A DNA stretch of 52,859 nucleotides, from positions 1 through 52,859 of the forward strand of contig NZ_BANX01000004.1 of assembly GCF_000334455.1 (NCBI RefSeq). Direction: 5' to 3'. The notes under the pieces were generated by a model that was not told the origin of the DNA, ran no database searches, and saw nothing but the letters and a program-made list of their open reading frames with translations. Below are positions 40,751 through 48,710 of this stretch, piece after piece. This DNA is from Gordonia soli NBRC 108243. GTDB lineage: Bacteria; Actinomycetota; Actinomycetes; Mycobacteriales; Mycobacteriaceae. Both the position numbers and the translations under genes were made by a program. Every line of letters starts with the position of its first letter. Position 1 is the stretch's first letter.

Positions 40751-41707
40751 ATGCTCGACTTCTTGCCCGAGGCGATGCGGGAGCCGACCGTGGTGGCGGT
40801 CCCGTTCTTCCTCGCGATGATCGCGATCGAATGGATCGCGGCCTGGAAACTGGAACACGAGCACGAAGGTGCCTCCGACAGCCAGGACGCCCCGAAGCGG
40901 CCGGTGGCCGGCGCCTACGATCGTTCCGACTCACGCGCGAGCCTCGCGATGGGCATCGTCTCGATCGCCACCAGTGCCGGCTGGAAGGCCGTGGGGCTGC
41001 TCGCCTACGCGGCCGTGTTCGCCTACCTCGCACCGTGGCACCTCTCGGCAACCGCCTGGTACACGTGGGTCATCGCGTTCGTCGGTCTCGACTTCCTCTT
41101 CTACTGGGAACATCGGATCGCCCATCGGGTCCGCTTCATCTGGGCGACGCACCAGGCACACCACTCCAGCGAGTACTTCAACTTCACCACCGCCCTGCGT
41201 CAGAAGTGGAACAACAGTGCGGGACTGGTCATGTGGCTCCCCCTGCCCCTGCTCGGAGTACCACCGGCACTGGTCTTCGCGGTATATTCGCTGAATCTCA
41301 TCTATCAGTTCTGGATTCACACCGAACGCATCGGAACCCTCTGGCGGCCGATCGAATTCGTCTTCAACACCCCGTCGCACCACCGGGTGCACCATGGCAG
41401 TGACGCGGAGTACCTCGATCGCAACTACGGTGGCGTGTTCATCCTCTGGGATCGCATGTTCGGGACCCACGCGCCCGAGACCCGTCGCCCGACCTATGGG
41501 CTGACGAAACCTGTCGGTACGCACAACATCTGGCGTCTGCAGACCCACGAGTACGTGACCATGGCCCGTGACGTCCGGGATGCGACGGACTGGCGGTCCC
41601 GGCTTGGGTATGTCTTCGGTCCGCCGGGATGGGCACCGACGACCGGGAGTGCGGACTCCGCCGGGCACGACGATGCGGAGGCTCGGCAGTTGTCCGGGTC
41701 CGCATGA
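40751..41707 (+). CDS. Sterol desaturase/fatty-acid hydroxylase family protein
   Basis: 318 aa from ATG 40751, which follows AGGAGG. Four to five TM helices and the three His clusters of the di-iron family: WEHRIAH, HQAHHSSEYFN and HHRVHHGSDAEYLD, plus NYGGVFILWDRMFGT. Members hydroxylate or desaturate lipids at the membrane. A sterol or hopanoid substrate is not implied for this organism. Expression is probably controlled by the adjacent TetR through the two operators. An upstream frame extension to 40667 would translate operator 2 and is rejected. Confidence 0.92.
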   Translation: MLDFLPEAMREPTVVAVPFFLAMIAIEWIAAWKLEHEHEGASDSQDAPKRPVAGAYDRSDSRASLAMGIVSIATSAGWKAVGLLAYAAVFAYLAPWHLSATAWYTWVIAFVGLDFLFYWEHRIAHRVRFIWATHQAHHSSEYFNFTTALRQKWNNSAGLVMWLPLPLLGVPPALVFAVYSLNLIYQFWIHTERIGTLWRPIEFVFNTPSHHRVHHGSDAEYLDRNYGGVFILWDRMFGTHAPETRRPTYGLTKPVGTHNIWRLQTHEYVTMARDVRDATDWRSRLGYVFGPPGWAPTTGSADSAGHDDAEARQLSGSA

Positions 41708-41787
41708 GGCGGTGGTTGTCCGGTCGTCGGTGAGCCGCGATCGATCTGTCGTCGGAGAAATGACACGTCAGCGCGCGTCGCCCGGGA

Positions 41788-42585
41788 ATGCGCACAGCGT
41801 GCGCGGCTGGGGTGTCAGTAATGCGAATGTCCGGCGGGAGCGGTGCATTCGACATCGACGCCGATGGCGCACCCGCTCAATGGCTTCGCGATGTCGCTGC
41901 CGGGGGTACCCGAATACTGTCGGTCTGCACCGGAGCATTCCTCGCCGCCCGGATCAGCCTTCTCGACGGATGCACGGCGACGACGCATTGGGCGTACGCG
42001 GATCGCCTCGCCACCGAGTTCCCGTTGGTCACCGTCGACGCCGACTGGATCTTCGTACAGAGCACATCCCGGGTCTGGACCTCGGCCGGAGTCAGCGCCG
42101 GGATCGATCTCTCGCTGGCCGCCATCGAGCAGGACCACGGAACGGAACTCGCGCAGACCGTCGCCCGATGGTTGGTCCTCCACCTCCGACGCACCGGTGG
42201 ACAGACGCAGTTCGCCCCACCGGTGTGGATACCGCGGGCCACCACTCCCCCGGTGCGGGCGGTGCAGGACGCCGTCGACGAGAACCCGGCCGCGGACCAC
42301 TCGGTACCCGCGATGGCCGAACGTGCATCGATGAGCGTTCGCAACTTCAGTCGTGTGTTCACCGCCGAGGTCGGCGAACCACCGTCGCGCTACGTGGAGA
42401 AGATCCGCACCGAAGCGGCCCGCCGTCACCTCGAATCCACCAGCGACACCGGCGAATCCATCGCCTCGCGGTGTGGCTTCACCACTGCGGAATCCATGCG
42501 CCGCACGTTCCATCGCCGGGTCGGCGTCGCGCCCGATCACTACCGCGAGACCTTCGGTCCGGCCACCCGCACACCAACCGCCTGA
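41788..42585 (+). pseudogene. 5'-truncated GlxA-type AraC regulator remnant
   Basis: 265 codons open. The normal family (about 320 aa) has a DJ-1/PfpI domain plus AraC helix-turn-helix. Here the protein starts inside the DJ-1 fold: MSGGSGAFDIDADGAP corresponds to the middle, and the first about 75-80 residues (family start ...ALDLVGPFEV...) are missing. The Cys nucleophile region ILSVCTGAFLAARISLLDG and the C-terminal helix-turn-helix MSVRNFSRVFTAEVGEPPSRYVEKIR, RCGFTTAESMRRTF are intact. No family-like sequence precedes 41821. It may still be translated from 41788 or 41821, but the ligand domain would be incomplete. Confidence 0.75.
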
Positions 42586-42652
42586 CCGACCGGCACCCCC
42601 GACGGGCCACACCCCCGACGCGTGAGCACCGAAGTCCACAGAGGAGCACCGA

Positions 42653-43202
42653 TGACCCAGATCGCCTTCGTCACCTATCCCGGCGTGACCGCCCTGGATC
42701 TGGTCGGCCCGTACGAGGTGCTGCGCCACCTCCCGGACGCCGACATCAGATTCGTCTGGCGTGAGACCGGCCCGATCGCAACCGATTCGAACGTACTGCT
42801 GCTCGGCGCGACGCACACCTTCGGCGAGACACCGAACCCCGACATCGTGGTGGTGCCCGGAGGCACCCCGACCGTGGCCGTCCAGGCCCGGGACCAGGAG
42901 CTGCTCGAGTGGCTGCGGGCATCGATCTCGCACTGTGGCTCTTCGCACGTGTCGCCGGCGAGAATCGTGCCAAGGCAGTACAGCTCGCCATCGAGTACGA
43001 CCCGCAGCCGCCGTTCGACTCGGGCAGCACGGTCAAGGCCTCACCGTCGGTGATCGCTCTCGCGACAGCCGGACTGCTCCGCGAGAGTGCCAACACCCGG
43101 CAGCTCGCCGCCGCCGGCGGAGTCCTCTGGGATCAGGCGATCAACCGGACACGGGCGCGGCGGCGTCGCCTCGGCTCGCGATCTCCTGCCAGAACCCGCT
43201 GA
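42653..43202 (+). pseudogene. DJ-1/PfpI (isonitrile-hydratase-like) gene with internal deletion
   Basis: The frame from ATG 42653 gives a good N-terminus, MTQIAFVTYPGVTALDLVGPYEVL... to LLEWLRA (about residue 90), then turns into unrelated sequence. From about 42909 another frame gives the family C-terminus, AAGIDLALWLFARVAGENRAKAVQLAIEYDPQPPFDSG. The middle about 65 residues, including the nucleophile Cys elbow, are gone, and the junction at about 42910-42916 shifts frame. It is therefore a dead gene next to a truncated relative. Its tail overlaps the 3' end of the converging hydrolase gene. Confidence 0.8.
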
Positions 43203-43989
43203 TCGCCGAGGCGGTCGCCCCCGGCTGCTCGATCGCCGGGATGATCCGGGCGCCACGGACCGTGACCTCACGGGCATCGTGCATCCGAGCAGCGACTGCG
43301 CGTGCCTCCTCCGGGGTCCACTCCCCCCTGTCGTCGGTGGTGACGAACAGGACTGGCAGGGAGAGGGATTCGGCCGCGTCCGTGAGATCGGTCCGATTCA
43401 GGATCGCAGTGCGGATGGCCGGGATCATCGCTCGCCCGGACCTCGCGAGGGAGTCGTGCAGCAGCCTCACCGCCCCTGCATCCGACGCGCGGGTGGCCTC
43501 GGTGAACACGGCGTCGTCCATGGCCGCGCGCACCGGTCCCCGTGGGCCCACCAAACGGAACAACGGGAGCAGGAGAGCGATCTTTCGACGCAGTTCGGTC
43601 GAGATGGGATGTGTCGGCGAACTGATCGCGACGAGGTTGCGCACATCATCGGCGTGGTCCGCTGCCAGCCTGATACCGACGTGACCTCCCCAGGCGTTGC
43701 CGACCCAGTCGACTGACGGACTCCCGGTGCGCTCGCGGATCGTCTCCACCACGAGATGTGCGGCAGCGGCACACCCGGCGATGTCCGACACCCGGCGGAT
43801 CGGGTCGCTCTGCCCTGCGGACGGTGCGTCGACGAGGAAGTAGGAGCGGCCGTCCGGCAGCAGTGGGACGAGTCGGCTCCACGACGTCGAGTCGACGAAC
43901 ATGCTGTGCCACAGCACAACCGGTGGGCCGGAGCCGACGACGTCGACATGCAGCCGACCCAGATCCGTTGCGACGTTGAATGGGGTCAT
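43141..43989 (-). CDS. Alpha/beta-hydrolase-fold protein lacking two catalytic residues
   Basis: 282 aa from ATG 43989, which has GAGGAG five bases upstream (MTPFNVATDLGRLHVDVVG). The fold is complete: oxyanion region VLWHSMFVDS, nucleophile elbow, cap and acid region. The elbow reads GNAWGGHVG, Ala where Ser/Asp/Cys is expected, and the His position reads GARIIPAIEQP where family members have GxGHxPxxExP. The acid Asp (TTDDRGEWTP) remains. It is either a non-hydrolytic member or an inactivated enzyme. The reading frame is intact, so selection may hold it for binding. It is divergent from a TetR gene. Confidence 0.85.
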   Translation of the reverse strand: MTPFNVATDLGRLHVDVVGSGPPVVLWHSMFVDSTSWSRLVPLLPDGRSYFLVDAPSAGQSDPIRRVSDIAGCAAAAHLVVETIRERTGSPSVDWVGNAWGGHVGIRLAADHADDVRNLVAISSPTHPISTELRRKIALLLPLFRLVGPRGPVRAAMDDAVFTEATRASDAGAVRLLHDSLARSGRAMIPAIRTAILNRTDLTDAAESLSLPVLFVTTDDRGEWTPEEARAVAARMHDAREVTVRGARIIPAIEQPGATASAISGFWQEIASRGDAAAPVSG

Positions 43990-44021
43990 GATGTCTCCTC
44001 TGATCAACCCGGACAATTCGT

Positions 44022-44043
44022 ATTACACACCGTAATGTGAAAT
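44022..44043. promoter_or_regulatory. Probable TetR operator between hydrolase and tetR genes
   Basis: ATTACAC-N8-GTGAAAT, one arm mismatch, with an overlapping shorter dyad TTAC-ACACC-GTAA at 44023-44035. It lies 33 bp before the hydrolase start and 18 bp before the TetR GTG. Confidence 0.5.
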
Positions 44044-44060
44044 ATGTCTAGACTGAGGCG

Positions 44061-44780
44061 GTGCCGCGCACCTACAACTCCCCCGTCCGAGCCGAGCGGG
44101 CCCGCGAGAACAGGGCACGGATCGTCGCCGCCGCCGACGGTCTGTTTCGCGAGCAGGGATGGGTCCCGACGACGATGGCCGACGTCGCCACCGCAGCGGG
44201 TCTGACCAGGCAGACCGTCTATCAGCAGTTCGCCGGAAAGCTGCCGTTGCTCGACGCGTGCATCGATGCCGCCCTGACGAGCGGGGTCGGCGGCGCGGTC
44301 CGGGACCTCCCGGACTACCGGCTGATGGGTGTCGGGGATCGGCCGCACCGCGTCGCCGCCGGCGCCCGATGGCTGCGCGCGGCCCACGAACGTTCGGCCG
44401 AGATCCAGAACGTCCTCGATCAAGCCGCGGTCACCGATCCCGAGGCGGCCCTACTGCTCTCGGCCCGTGAGCAGCGCCGCTGGGAAGAAGTACGGTGGGC
44501 GGTCGGCCTGATCCTCGGGGTCGGTGGTGACGGCGGCGAGGTCGGCGGTGGTGACCAGAACGGTGGTGACCAGAACGGCGGCGACGGGAATGGCGGGGAC
44601 CAGAACGACGGGGACCCCGAGGCCTCCGACGCCGCCGTGGTCGATCCGGCGACCGTCGACGCCGTCTGGGCTCTCGCGTCACGACGGAACTGGCTGGTGC
44701 TGACCGGAACCCGCGGATGGTCGGGCGACCGATGGGAGTCGTGGTTCGTGCGTCACTTCCGCGCCGAGATCGAGGCCTGA
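44061..44780 (+). CDS. TetR-family regulator with Gly/Asp/Asn repeat insert
   Basis: 239 aa from a GTG. Helix-turn-helix at RENRARIVAAADGLFREQGWVPTTMADVATAAGLTRQTVYQQFAGK. The ligand domain follows, but between EVRWAVGLILG and DPATVDAVWALASRRNWLVLTG there is an insert GGEVGGGDQNGGDQNGGDGNGG..., built by a 15-bp tandem repeat. It lies in the middle of the helical domain, where it would be a disordered loop. Next to the hydrolase and a palindrome, it probably controls both genes. Confidence 0.9.
   Translation: MPRTYNSPVRAERARENRARIVAAADGLFREQGWVPTTMADVATAAGLTRQTVYQQFAGKLPLLDACIDAALTSGVGGAVRDLPDYRLMGVGDRPHRVAAGARWLRAAHERSAEIQNVLDQAAVTDPEAALLLSAREQRRWEEVRWAVGLILGVGGDGGEVGGGDQNGGDQNGGDGNGGDQNDGDPEASDAAVVDPATVDAVWALASRRNWLVLTGTRGWSGDRWESWFVRHFRAEIEA
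44547..44621. repeat. 15-bp in-frame repeat in a tetR gene
   Basis: GGTGGTGACCAGAAC is identical at 44547-44561 and 44562-44576, with diverged copies at 44577, 44592 and 44607. It encodes GGDQN units. Confidence 0.9.
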
Positions 44781-44820
44781 CCCGAGCGGTGTCGGAGCCG
44801 GCGTTCAGTGCGTAGGCGCG

Positions 44821-46302
44821 TCAGGACTCGTTGAGCCGAGCGATCAATTCCGCGAGGAGCGATCGCGCGAGTCCGGGCGGGATGACATCGAGCAGGGCCA
44901 TCACCGGCGCCAGCGCATCGGGCAGTGCCCCGGAGTCGTCACCGCCGAGACCCAGCTCGGTGAGGATCTCGTGCGCGTCATCTGCCGACACCGGCCCGGT
45001 ACCGGCGAGTCGGGGAAAGGCCGCGGCGAGGTCGGTTGCGTCGATCGGCGGGGTGCCGCGCACCGCGTCCGCTGCGGACGTCAGCGCCGCCACCAGATCG
45101 GCGAGTCCGGCATCGGTCACCGGTGTGATCGTCAGATGGGTGGTCCGCGGAAGCTCCGGGCCCGAGGGGAACTGCGTCGCCCCCGGCTGTGGTTGCAGAA
45201 CCCAACCGGTCGTGCGGACCCGATCGGACCAGATGTGCGGATCGACGCGCCGTTCGACAGGAACCGACGGATCGGTCGCCACACTGAACAGCGGGCCGAC
45301 CGGGTCGCCCACCACACGCAGACCGTCGATGCCGCCGACCGCCGCCAGCAAGGCGGTGGTCGCGCGATGGGTCCGTCGGGTCAGATCGACGAAACCTGTT
45401 GTCCCCAGGTAGGAGATCACGGCCCAGGCGGCAGCGAGCGAGGTCGCCGACCGACTGCCCAGCATGGTCGGGTTGACCACCGGATATCCCGGCCACGACG
45501 TCGTCGCGAATCCGGCAGCGCGCTTGTCGTCACGATGCCGGAACAGCAACACCGACGTCCCCTTGGGGGCGAAGCCGTACTTGTGCGAGTCCAGCGAGAT
45601 ACTGGTGACGCCGGGGAGTCGGAAGTCCCAGGCGGGAGTGGACGTGTCGCCGCCGGATGCCTCGTCCCAGAACGGCAGGACCCATCCGCCGATACACGCA
45701 TCGACGTGACAGCGGATCCGCAGATCGTCGGCGGCCGCAGCGATCTGCTCTACGGGATCCAGTGTGCCGTAGGGATAATTGGGCGCCGACACCACGACCA
45801 ACGCCATGGTCGCGTCGAGGCGTTCGATGAACTCGTCGGCATCGACCCGACCCTCACGGTCCACCGGGACGAGGTCGAGGTCGACATCGAAGTATCCGGC
45901 AGCCTTGTGGAAGGCGGCGTGGACCGAGGTCGGGGCGACGATGCGAGGTCGTCCGACACCGCCCGCGCCACGCCACCGGTCTCGCGCAGATTTTACTGCC
46001 AGCAGGCAGCTCTCGGTGCCGCCGCTGGTGATGAGACCGACCGTCGGCAACCGATCGCCGTGGACCAGGACACGAGCGGTGTCGATGACATCGCGTTCGA
46101 GCCGCGCGACGGAGGGGAAGGTGGTCGGGTCGAGCCCGTTGACCGACTGAACCGAAGCCGCTGCGGCGCGGGCCAGTTCGTCCAGTCCCGCGATCCCGGC
46201 GTCGTAGACGTAGGACAGCACCCGACCGCCGTGGGTGGGTGCATCGTCGCGTCGGAGGGCGTGCAATCGGTCGATGATGTCACGTGCGCGATCGTCGGTC
46301 AT
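44821..46302 (-). CDS. PLP-dependent decarboxylase/lyase family protein
   Basis: 493 aa, group-II decarboxylase / sphingosine-1-phosphate lyase-like fold. GLITSGGTESCLLAVKSAR (PLP phosphate binding), CHVDACIGGWVLPFW, and PLP-binding Lys in SISLDSHKYGFAPKGTSVLLFR. Bacterial members act on amino acids or on phosphorylated amines such as sphingosine phosphate or analogues, and the substrate is not assignable. The ATG overlaps the stop of the GPH transporter gene (ATGA), indicating translational coupling, so the transporter may import its substrate. The C-terminal about 60 residues form an extra helical tail. Confidence 0.9.
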   Translation of the reverse strand: MTDDRARDIIDRLHALRRDDAPTHGGRVLSYVYDAGIAGLDELARAAAASVQSVNGLDPTTFPSVARLERDVIDTARVLVHGDRLPTVGLITSGGTESCLLAVKSARDRWRGAGGVGRPRIVAPTSVHAAFHKAAGYFDVDLDLVPVDREGRVDADEFIERLDATMALVVVSAPNYPYGTLDPVEQIAAAADDLRIRCHVDACIGGWVLPFWDEASGGDTSTPAWDFRLPGVTSISLDSHKYGFAPKGTSVLLFRHRDDKRAAGFATTSWPGYPVVNPTMLGSRSATSLAAAWAVISYLGTTGFVDLTRRTHRATTALLAAVGGIDGLRVVGDPVGPLFSVATDPSVPVERRVDPHIWSDRVRTTGWVLQPQPGATQFPSGPELPRTTHLTITPVTDAGLADLVAALTSAADAVRGTPPIDATDLAAAFPRLAGTGPVSADDAHEILTELGLGGDDSGALPDALAPVMALLDVIPPGLARSLLAELIARLNES

Positions 46303-47696
46303 GCATCCTCCTCGGGGGCCGGAACCGACACGTCTGTCGAGCGACGTGCAGACCAGTCGTCGATGGTGCTGCGCCGCAGCGGGTACCGGCGGATCGCGAT
46401 CAGCGAGATGGCTGCCAGGACTGCAGGTACGACACTGAAGCCGGCGATCATCGCGGTGACGGCCGTCCCCGGTTGGGTCGCGTCAGCGGTATCCGCAGAC
46501 GAGAGATAGCCGCCCGCAGTGAGCAACAGGGTGAAGCCGACTGCACCACAAGCCATTCCGGTGGTCTCCCCCGCCGTCCAGACACCGCCGACCACGCCTG
46601 CCGCACCGCGACGGTGACGTGCGTCGTCGTCGGAGATGACGTCGGGCAGCATCGCCAACGGCAGTGCCTGCATACCGGCGTATGCGGCGCCCGCCACCGC
46701 GACGGACACGTAGACCCATCCGCCCGGAGCCCATCGGAGCGCAACCAGACTGAGGGCCGCGAGGACGAACACGGCGGTGGCCCAACCGAAGACGACCTCC
46801 TTGCCGTACCGACGGGCGAGCCGACCCCAGATCGGGGCGAAGACCAGCGCAGGGGCGATGAGTGCTGCGAACAGGAAGGAGACGGCGCCCTCGGAGTCGA
46901 GGACCCAGGTGGCGATGTACTGCCCGCCCGCCAGCATCATCCCGGTCGCCAGACCCTGGAGCACGAATGCGGTGAGCAGGAGTCGGAGCGCCCGACTGCG
47001 ACGCAGCACCGCGAGTCCGGCGCGATAGCCGGAATCTGTTGTGGCGGAGCCGACGACAGTGACCACATCACGGGCGGACGCCGACGACACGACCAGGGCC
47101 GCCCCGATGACGAGACCGGTGACTACGGCCATCACGAGATATCCGGAGGCGGAGTCGGACCCCAGGTCACGCAACGCGGGTCCGCCCGCCCCGAACGCGA
47201 GGATGCCGACGGTCAGCACGACGACGCGCGTGGTCAGCAGGCGGGTCCGATCGTCGTATCGATGGGTCAGTTCGGCCGGGAGCGCGATGTAGGGGACTTG
47301 GAAGAGGCTGAAGGCCGCGGCGGTCAGGACGAAGGCGACCATCACCCAGCCTGCTGCCGCTGCGGTCGGCAGTCCGGTCGGCACGGCGAAGGTGAGCACG
47401 AAGAACACCGGCAAGGCCAGGCCGCCGACGAGCATCAGGCGCCGGCGCGTGCCGTGGCGGTGCGCATCCCGATCGCTGAACGCGCCGATCGCGGGATCGA
47501 TCAGGACGTCGACGACCTTGGCGATCGCCACGGTGAGACCGGCGAGGATCGCGGCGACGCCGAGAGTGTCGGTGAGGTAGTAGACGAGCACCAAGCCGGG
47601 CAGCGTGCTGAAACCGGCGGTGCCCAGCGAGCCGATCGCGTAGCGTGCGACCGCTCCCCTGCTCAGCGTCGTGCCCGCGACGGTGGCGGGCGACAC
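46299..47696 (-). CDS. GPH (glycoside-pentoside-hexuronide) cation symporter family protein
   Basis: 465 aa from GTG 47696 (MSPATVAGTTLSRGAVARYAIGSLGTAGFSTLPGLVLVYYLTDTLGV), 12 TM helices. Family motif region DVLIDPAIGAFSDRDAHRHGTRRR after helix 2. The frame stays open to ATG 47873, but codon use in that part is poor and it overlaps a strong dyad, so it is treated as leader. GTG at 47750 and 47744 are other options, and no start has a strong Shine-Dalgarno. It forms a coupled operon with the PLP enzyme. The imported compound is unknown. Confidence 0.85.
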   Translation of the reverse strand: MSPATVAGTTLSRGAVARYAIGSLGTAGFSTLPGLVLVYYLTDTLGVAAILAGLTVAIAKVVDVLIDPAIGAFSDRDAHRHGTRRRLMLVGGLALPVFFVLTFAVPTGLPTAAAAGWVMVAFVLTAAAFSLFQVPYIALPAELTHRYDDRTRLLTTRVVVLTVGILAFGAGGPALRDLGSDSASGYLVMAVVTGLVIGAALVVSSASARDVVTVVGSATTDSGYRAGLAVLRRSRALRLLLTAFVLQGLATGMMLAGGQYIATWVLDSEGAVSFLFAALIAPALVFAPIWGRLARRYGKEVVFGWATAVFVLAALSLVALRWAPGGWVYVSVAVAGAAYAGMQALPLAMLPDVISDDDARHRRGAAGVVGGVWTAGETTGMACGAVGFTLLLTAGGYLSSADTADATQPGTAVTAMIAGFSVVPAVLAAISLIAIRRYPLRRSTIDDWSARRSTDVSVPAPEEDA

Positions 47697-47843
47697 GCGG
47701 TCGTCGGGGCCATCTGCCGCGGGGCGGTCAGGATGTCGGCGCACCAGCACACCGTATGTGTACCCGGAAGGCCCTTCGCGGGGAAGGGACAGACTCGTGG
47801 CAGGTCCATCGCCCGTGGCGTCGGGACCGGAATCCCCGGGAAT

Positions 47844-47906
47844 ATCTGTACGTGGGATGCCCGGCATCGACATATCGCCTTTCGCGGGGCCCTCCCGGGT
47901 ACAGAT
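47844..47906 (-). promoter_or_regulatory. Structured leader candidate of the transporter-decarboxylase operon
   Basis: 8-bp outer stem ATCTGTAC (47844-47851) with GTACAGAT (47899-47906). Inside it are an inverted repeat GATGCC-C-GGCATC (47856-47868) and a GC-rich arm (CGCGGGGCCCTCCCGG). In the leftward transcript it could fold as a multi-branched element about 150 nt before the GPH start. I cannot match it to a known riboswitch class. Confidence 0.4.
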
Positions 47907-48040
47907 TTTCGGCGCTCTTCGACACGCGAAGGGGTGCTTGCTGCGTGCGCGGCGAGCGGACGGCGTACAGTCGGCCTCAACCGATCACCGCGCACCACCG
48001 GTGAACCGCATGATCGGACTTCTCTTCTTTCCCGGCAGAG

Positions 48041-48091
48041 CCCGGGTCAGCACTCTTCACGGCCGTCGACGCTTACGTCGACGAACCCGGG
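48041..48091 (+). other. Nested hairpin upstream of the 44-codon ORF
   Basis: CCCGGGT (48041-48047) pairs with ACCCGGG (48085-48091) around CGTCGACG-CTTA-CGTCGACG (48064-48083). It is a long stable RNA or DNA stem 50 bp before the ORF. Role unknown. Confidence 0.5.
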
Positions 48092-48140
48092 AACGGTGCC
48101 CCCGCGGATCTCGTGCCGATCAACGTCAGGAAGCGACGCC

Positions 48141-48275
48141 ATGATCGACGAATACCACCCGTTCTCCCACCGCTCCGAGGTCGCGCCCGAGACCGCCGAC
48201 CTCGCCAACATCACGGTCGAGTTCTCCGACCTGCCCGACTCCGCGAAGTCCGCCACGCGCGACGCCGACGCCTGA
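48141..48275 (+). CDS. Orphan 44-aa ORF
   Basis: MIDEYHPFSHRSEVAPETAD... ending SAKSATRDADA, with AGGAAG seven bases before the ATG. The peptide is acidic, has no Cys and no TM helix, and no family is recognised. It is bracketed by a nested hairpin upstream and a perfect 15-bp hairpin 10 bp after its stop. It could be a real short gene (peptide or small regulator) or chance. GC-rich third positions and the good ribosome-binding site favour translation. Confidence 0.45.
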   Translation: MIDEYHPFSHRSEVAPETADLANITVEFSDLPDSAKSATRDADA

Positions 48276-48284
48276 CCACCGATC

Positions 48285-48325
48285 TCGTAGTACGAAGCGC
48301 CTCTGGACGTCGCTTCGTACTACGA
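48285..48325. terminator. Perfect 15-bp inverted repeat
   Basis: TCGTAGTACGAAGCG, 11-nt loop, CGCTTCGTACTACGA, starting 10 bp after the 44-codon ORF stop. Terminator by position for the plus strand. There is no T-run. Each arm also contains a smaller palindrome (CGTAGTACG), so protein binding is possible. Confidence 0.7.
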
Positions 48326-48346
48326 AAACGGGGGTGAGACGACAAC

Positions 48347-48374
48347 TGCGCCGCCCGGCGAACCGGGCGGCGCA
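48347..48374 (-). terminator. Terminator of the cold-shock gene
   Basis: TGCGCCGCCCGG, tetraloop CGAA (TTCG on the minus strand), CCGGGCGGCGCA: a perfect 12-bp stem 25 bp after the csp stop. Confidence 0.85.
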
Positions 48375-48398
48375 GATTCTCGAGGTTGTCGAGAAAGA

Positions 48399-48605
48399 TC
48401 AGAGGGCGGTCACCGAGGTGGCCTGAGGACCCTTCGGTCCCTGCTCGACCTCGAACTCGACTCGCTGCTGTTCTTCCAGGCTGCGGTATCCGTTGCCCTG
48501 GATTGCGGAGTAGTGGACGAAGACGTCTCCACTCGCGGTGTCGTCGGGAGCGATGAAGCCGTAGCCCTTTTCGCTGTTGAACCACTTGACGGTTCCCTGA
48601 GCCAT
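48399..48605 (-). CDS. Cold-shock protein (CspA family)
   Basis: 68 aa. [21 protein letters not shown] with RNP1 KGYGFI, RNP2 VFVHYSAI, and end [12 protein letters not shown] 48605 behind GAGAGAAG. The frame is open 28 codons upstream, but that part lacks family similarity. Single OB-fold RNA/DNA chaperone. It lies between murJ and the accessory block, on the murJ strand, with its own terminator. The 5' UTR may carry cold-regulatory structure, but none is certain. Confidence 0.97.
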   Translation of the reverse strand: MAQGTVKWFNSEKGYGFIAPDDTASGDVFVHYSAIQGNGYRSLEEQQRVEFEVEQGPKGPQATSVTAL

Positions 48606-48710
48606 GATGCTGGTACTTCTCTCTTTATTCTTCACCAGAGGCAATTGCCTCCGCGCGACAACTATCGCACGCAATGGCCGAGACGGCACATCCTGGGGTC
48701 GAACCGGCCC

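Larger units (their letters stand above)
47697..48140. other. Gene-poor divergent region with structured leader
   Basis: 444 bp between the GPH transporter and the 44-codon ORF. It contains the dyad element at 47844-47906 and related repeats. No gene is supported. Two copies of TTCGCGGGG (47775, 47881) and an inverted pair (TGTACCCGGAAGG at 47759, CCTCCCGGGTACA at 47891) are visible. Confidence 0.6.

Noticed and set aside
46284..48275. Plus-strand frame of 663 codons across the transporter gene
   Set aside because: Antisense to the GPH transporter; only its last 44 codons, behind a ribosome-binding site, are kept as a separate small ORF.
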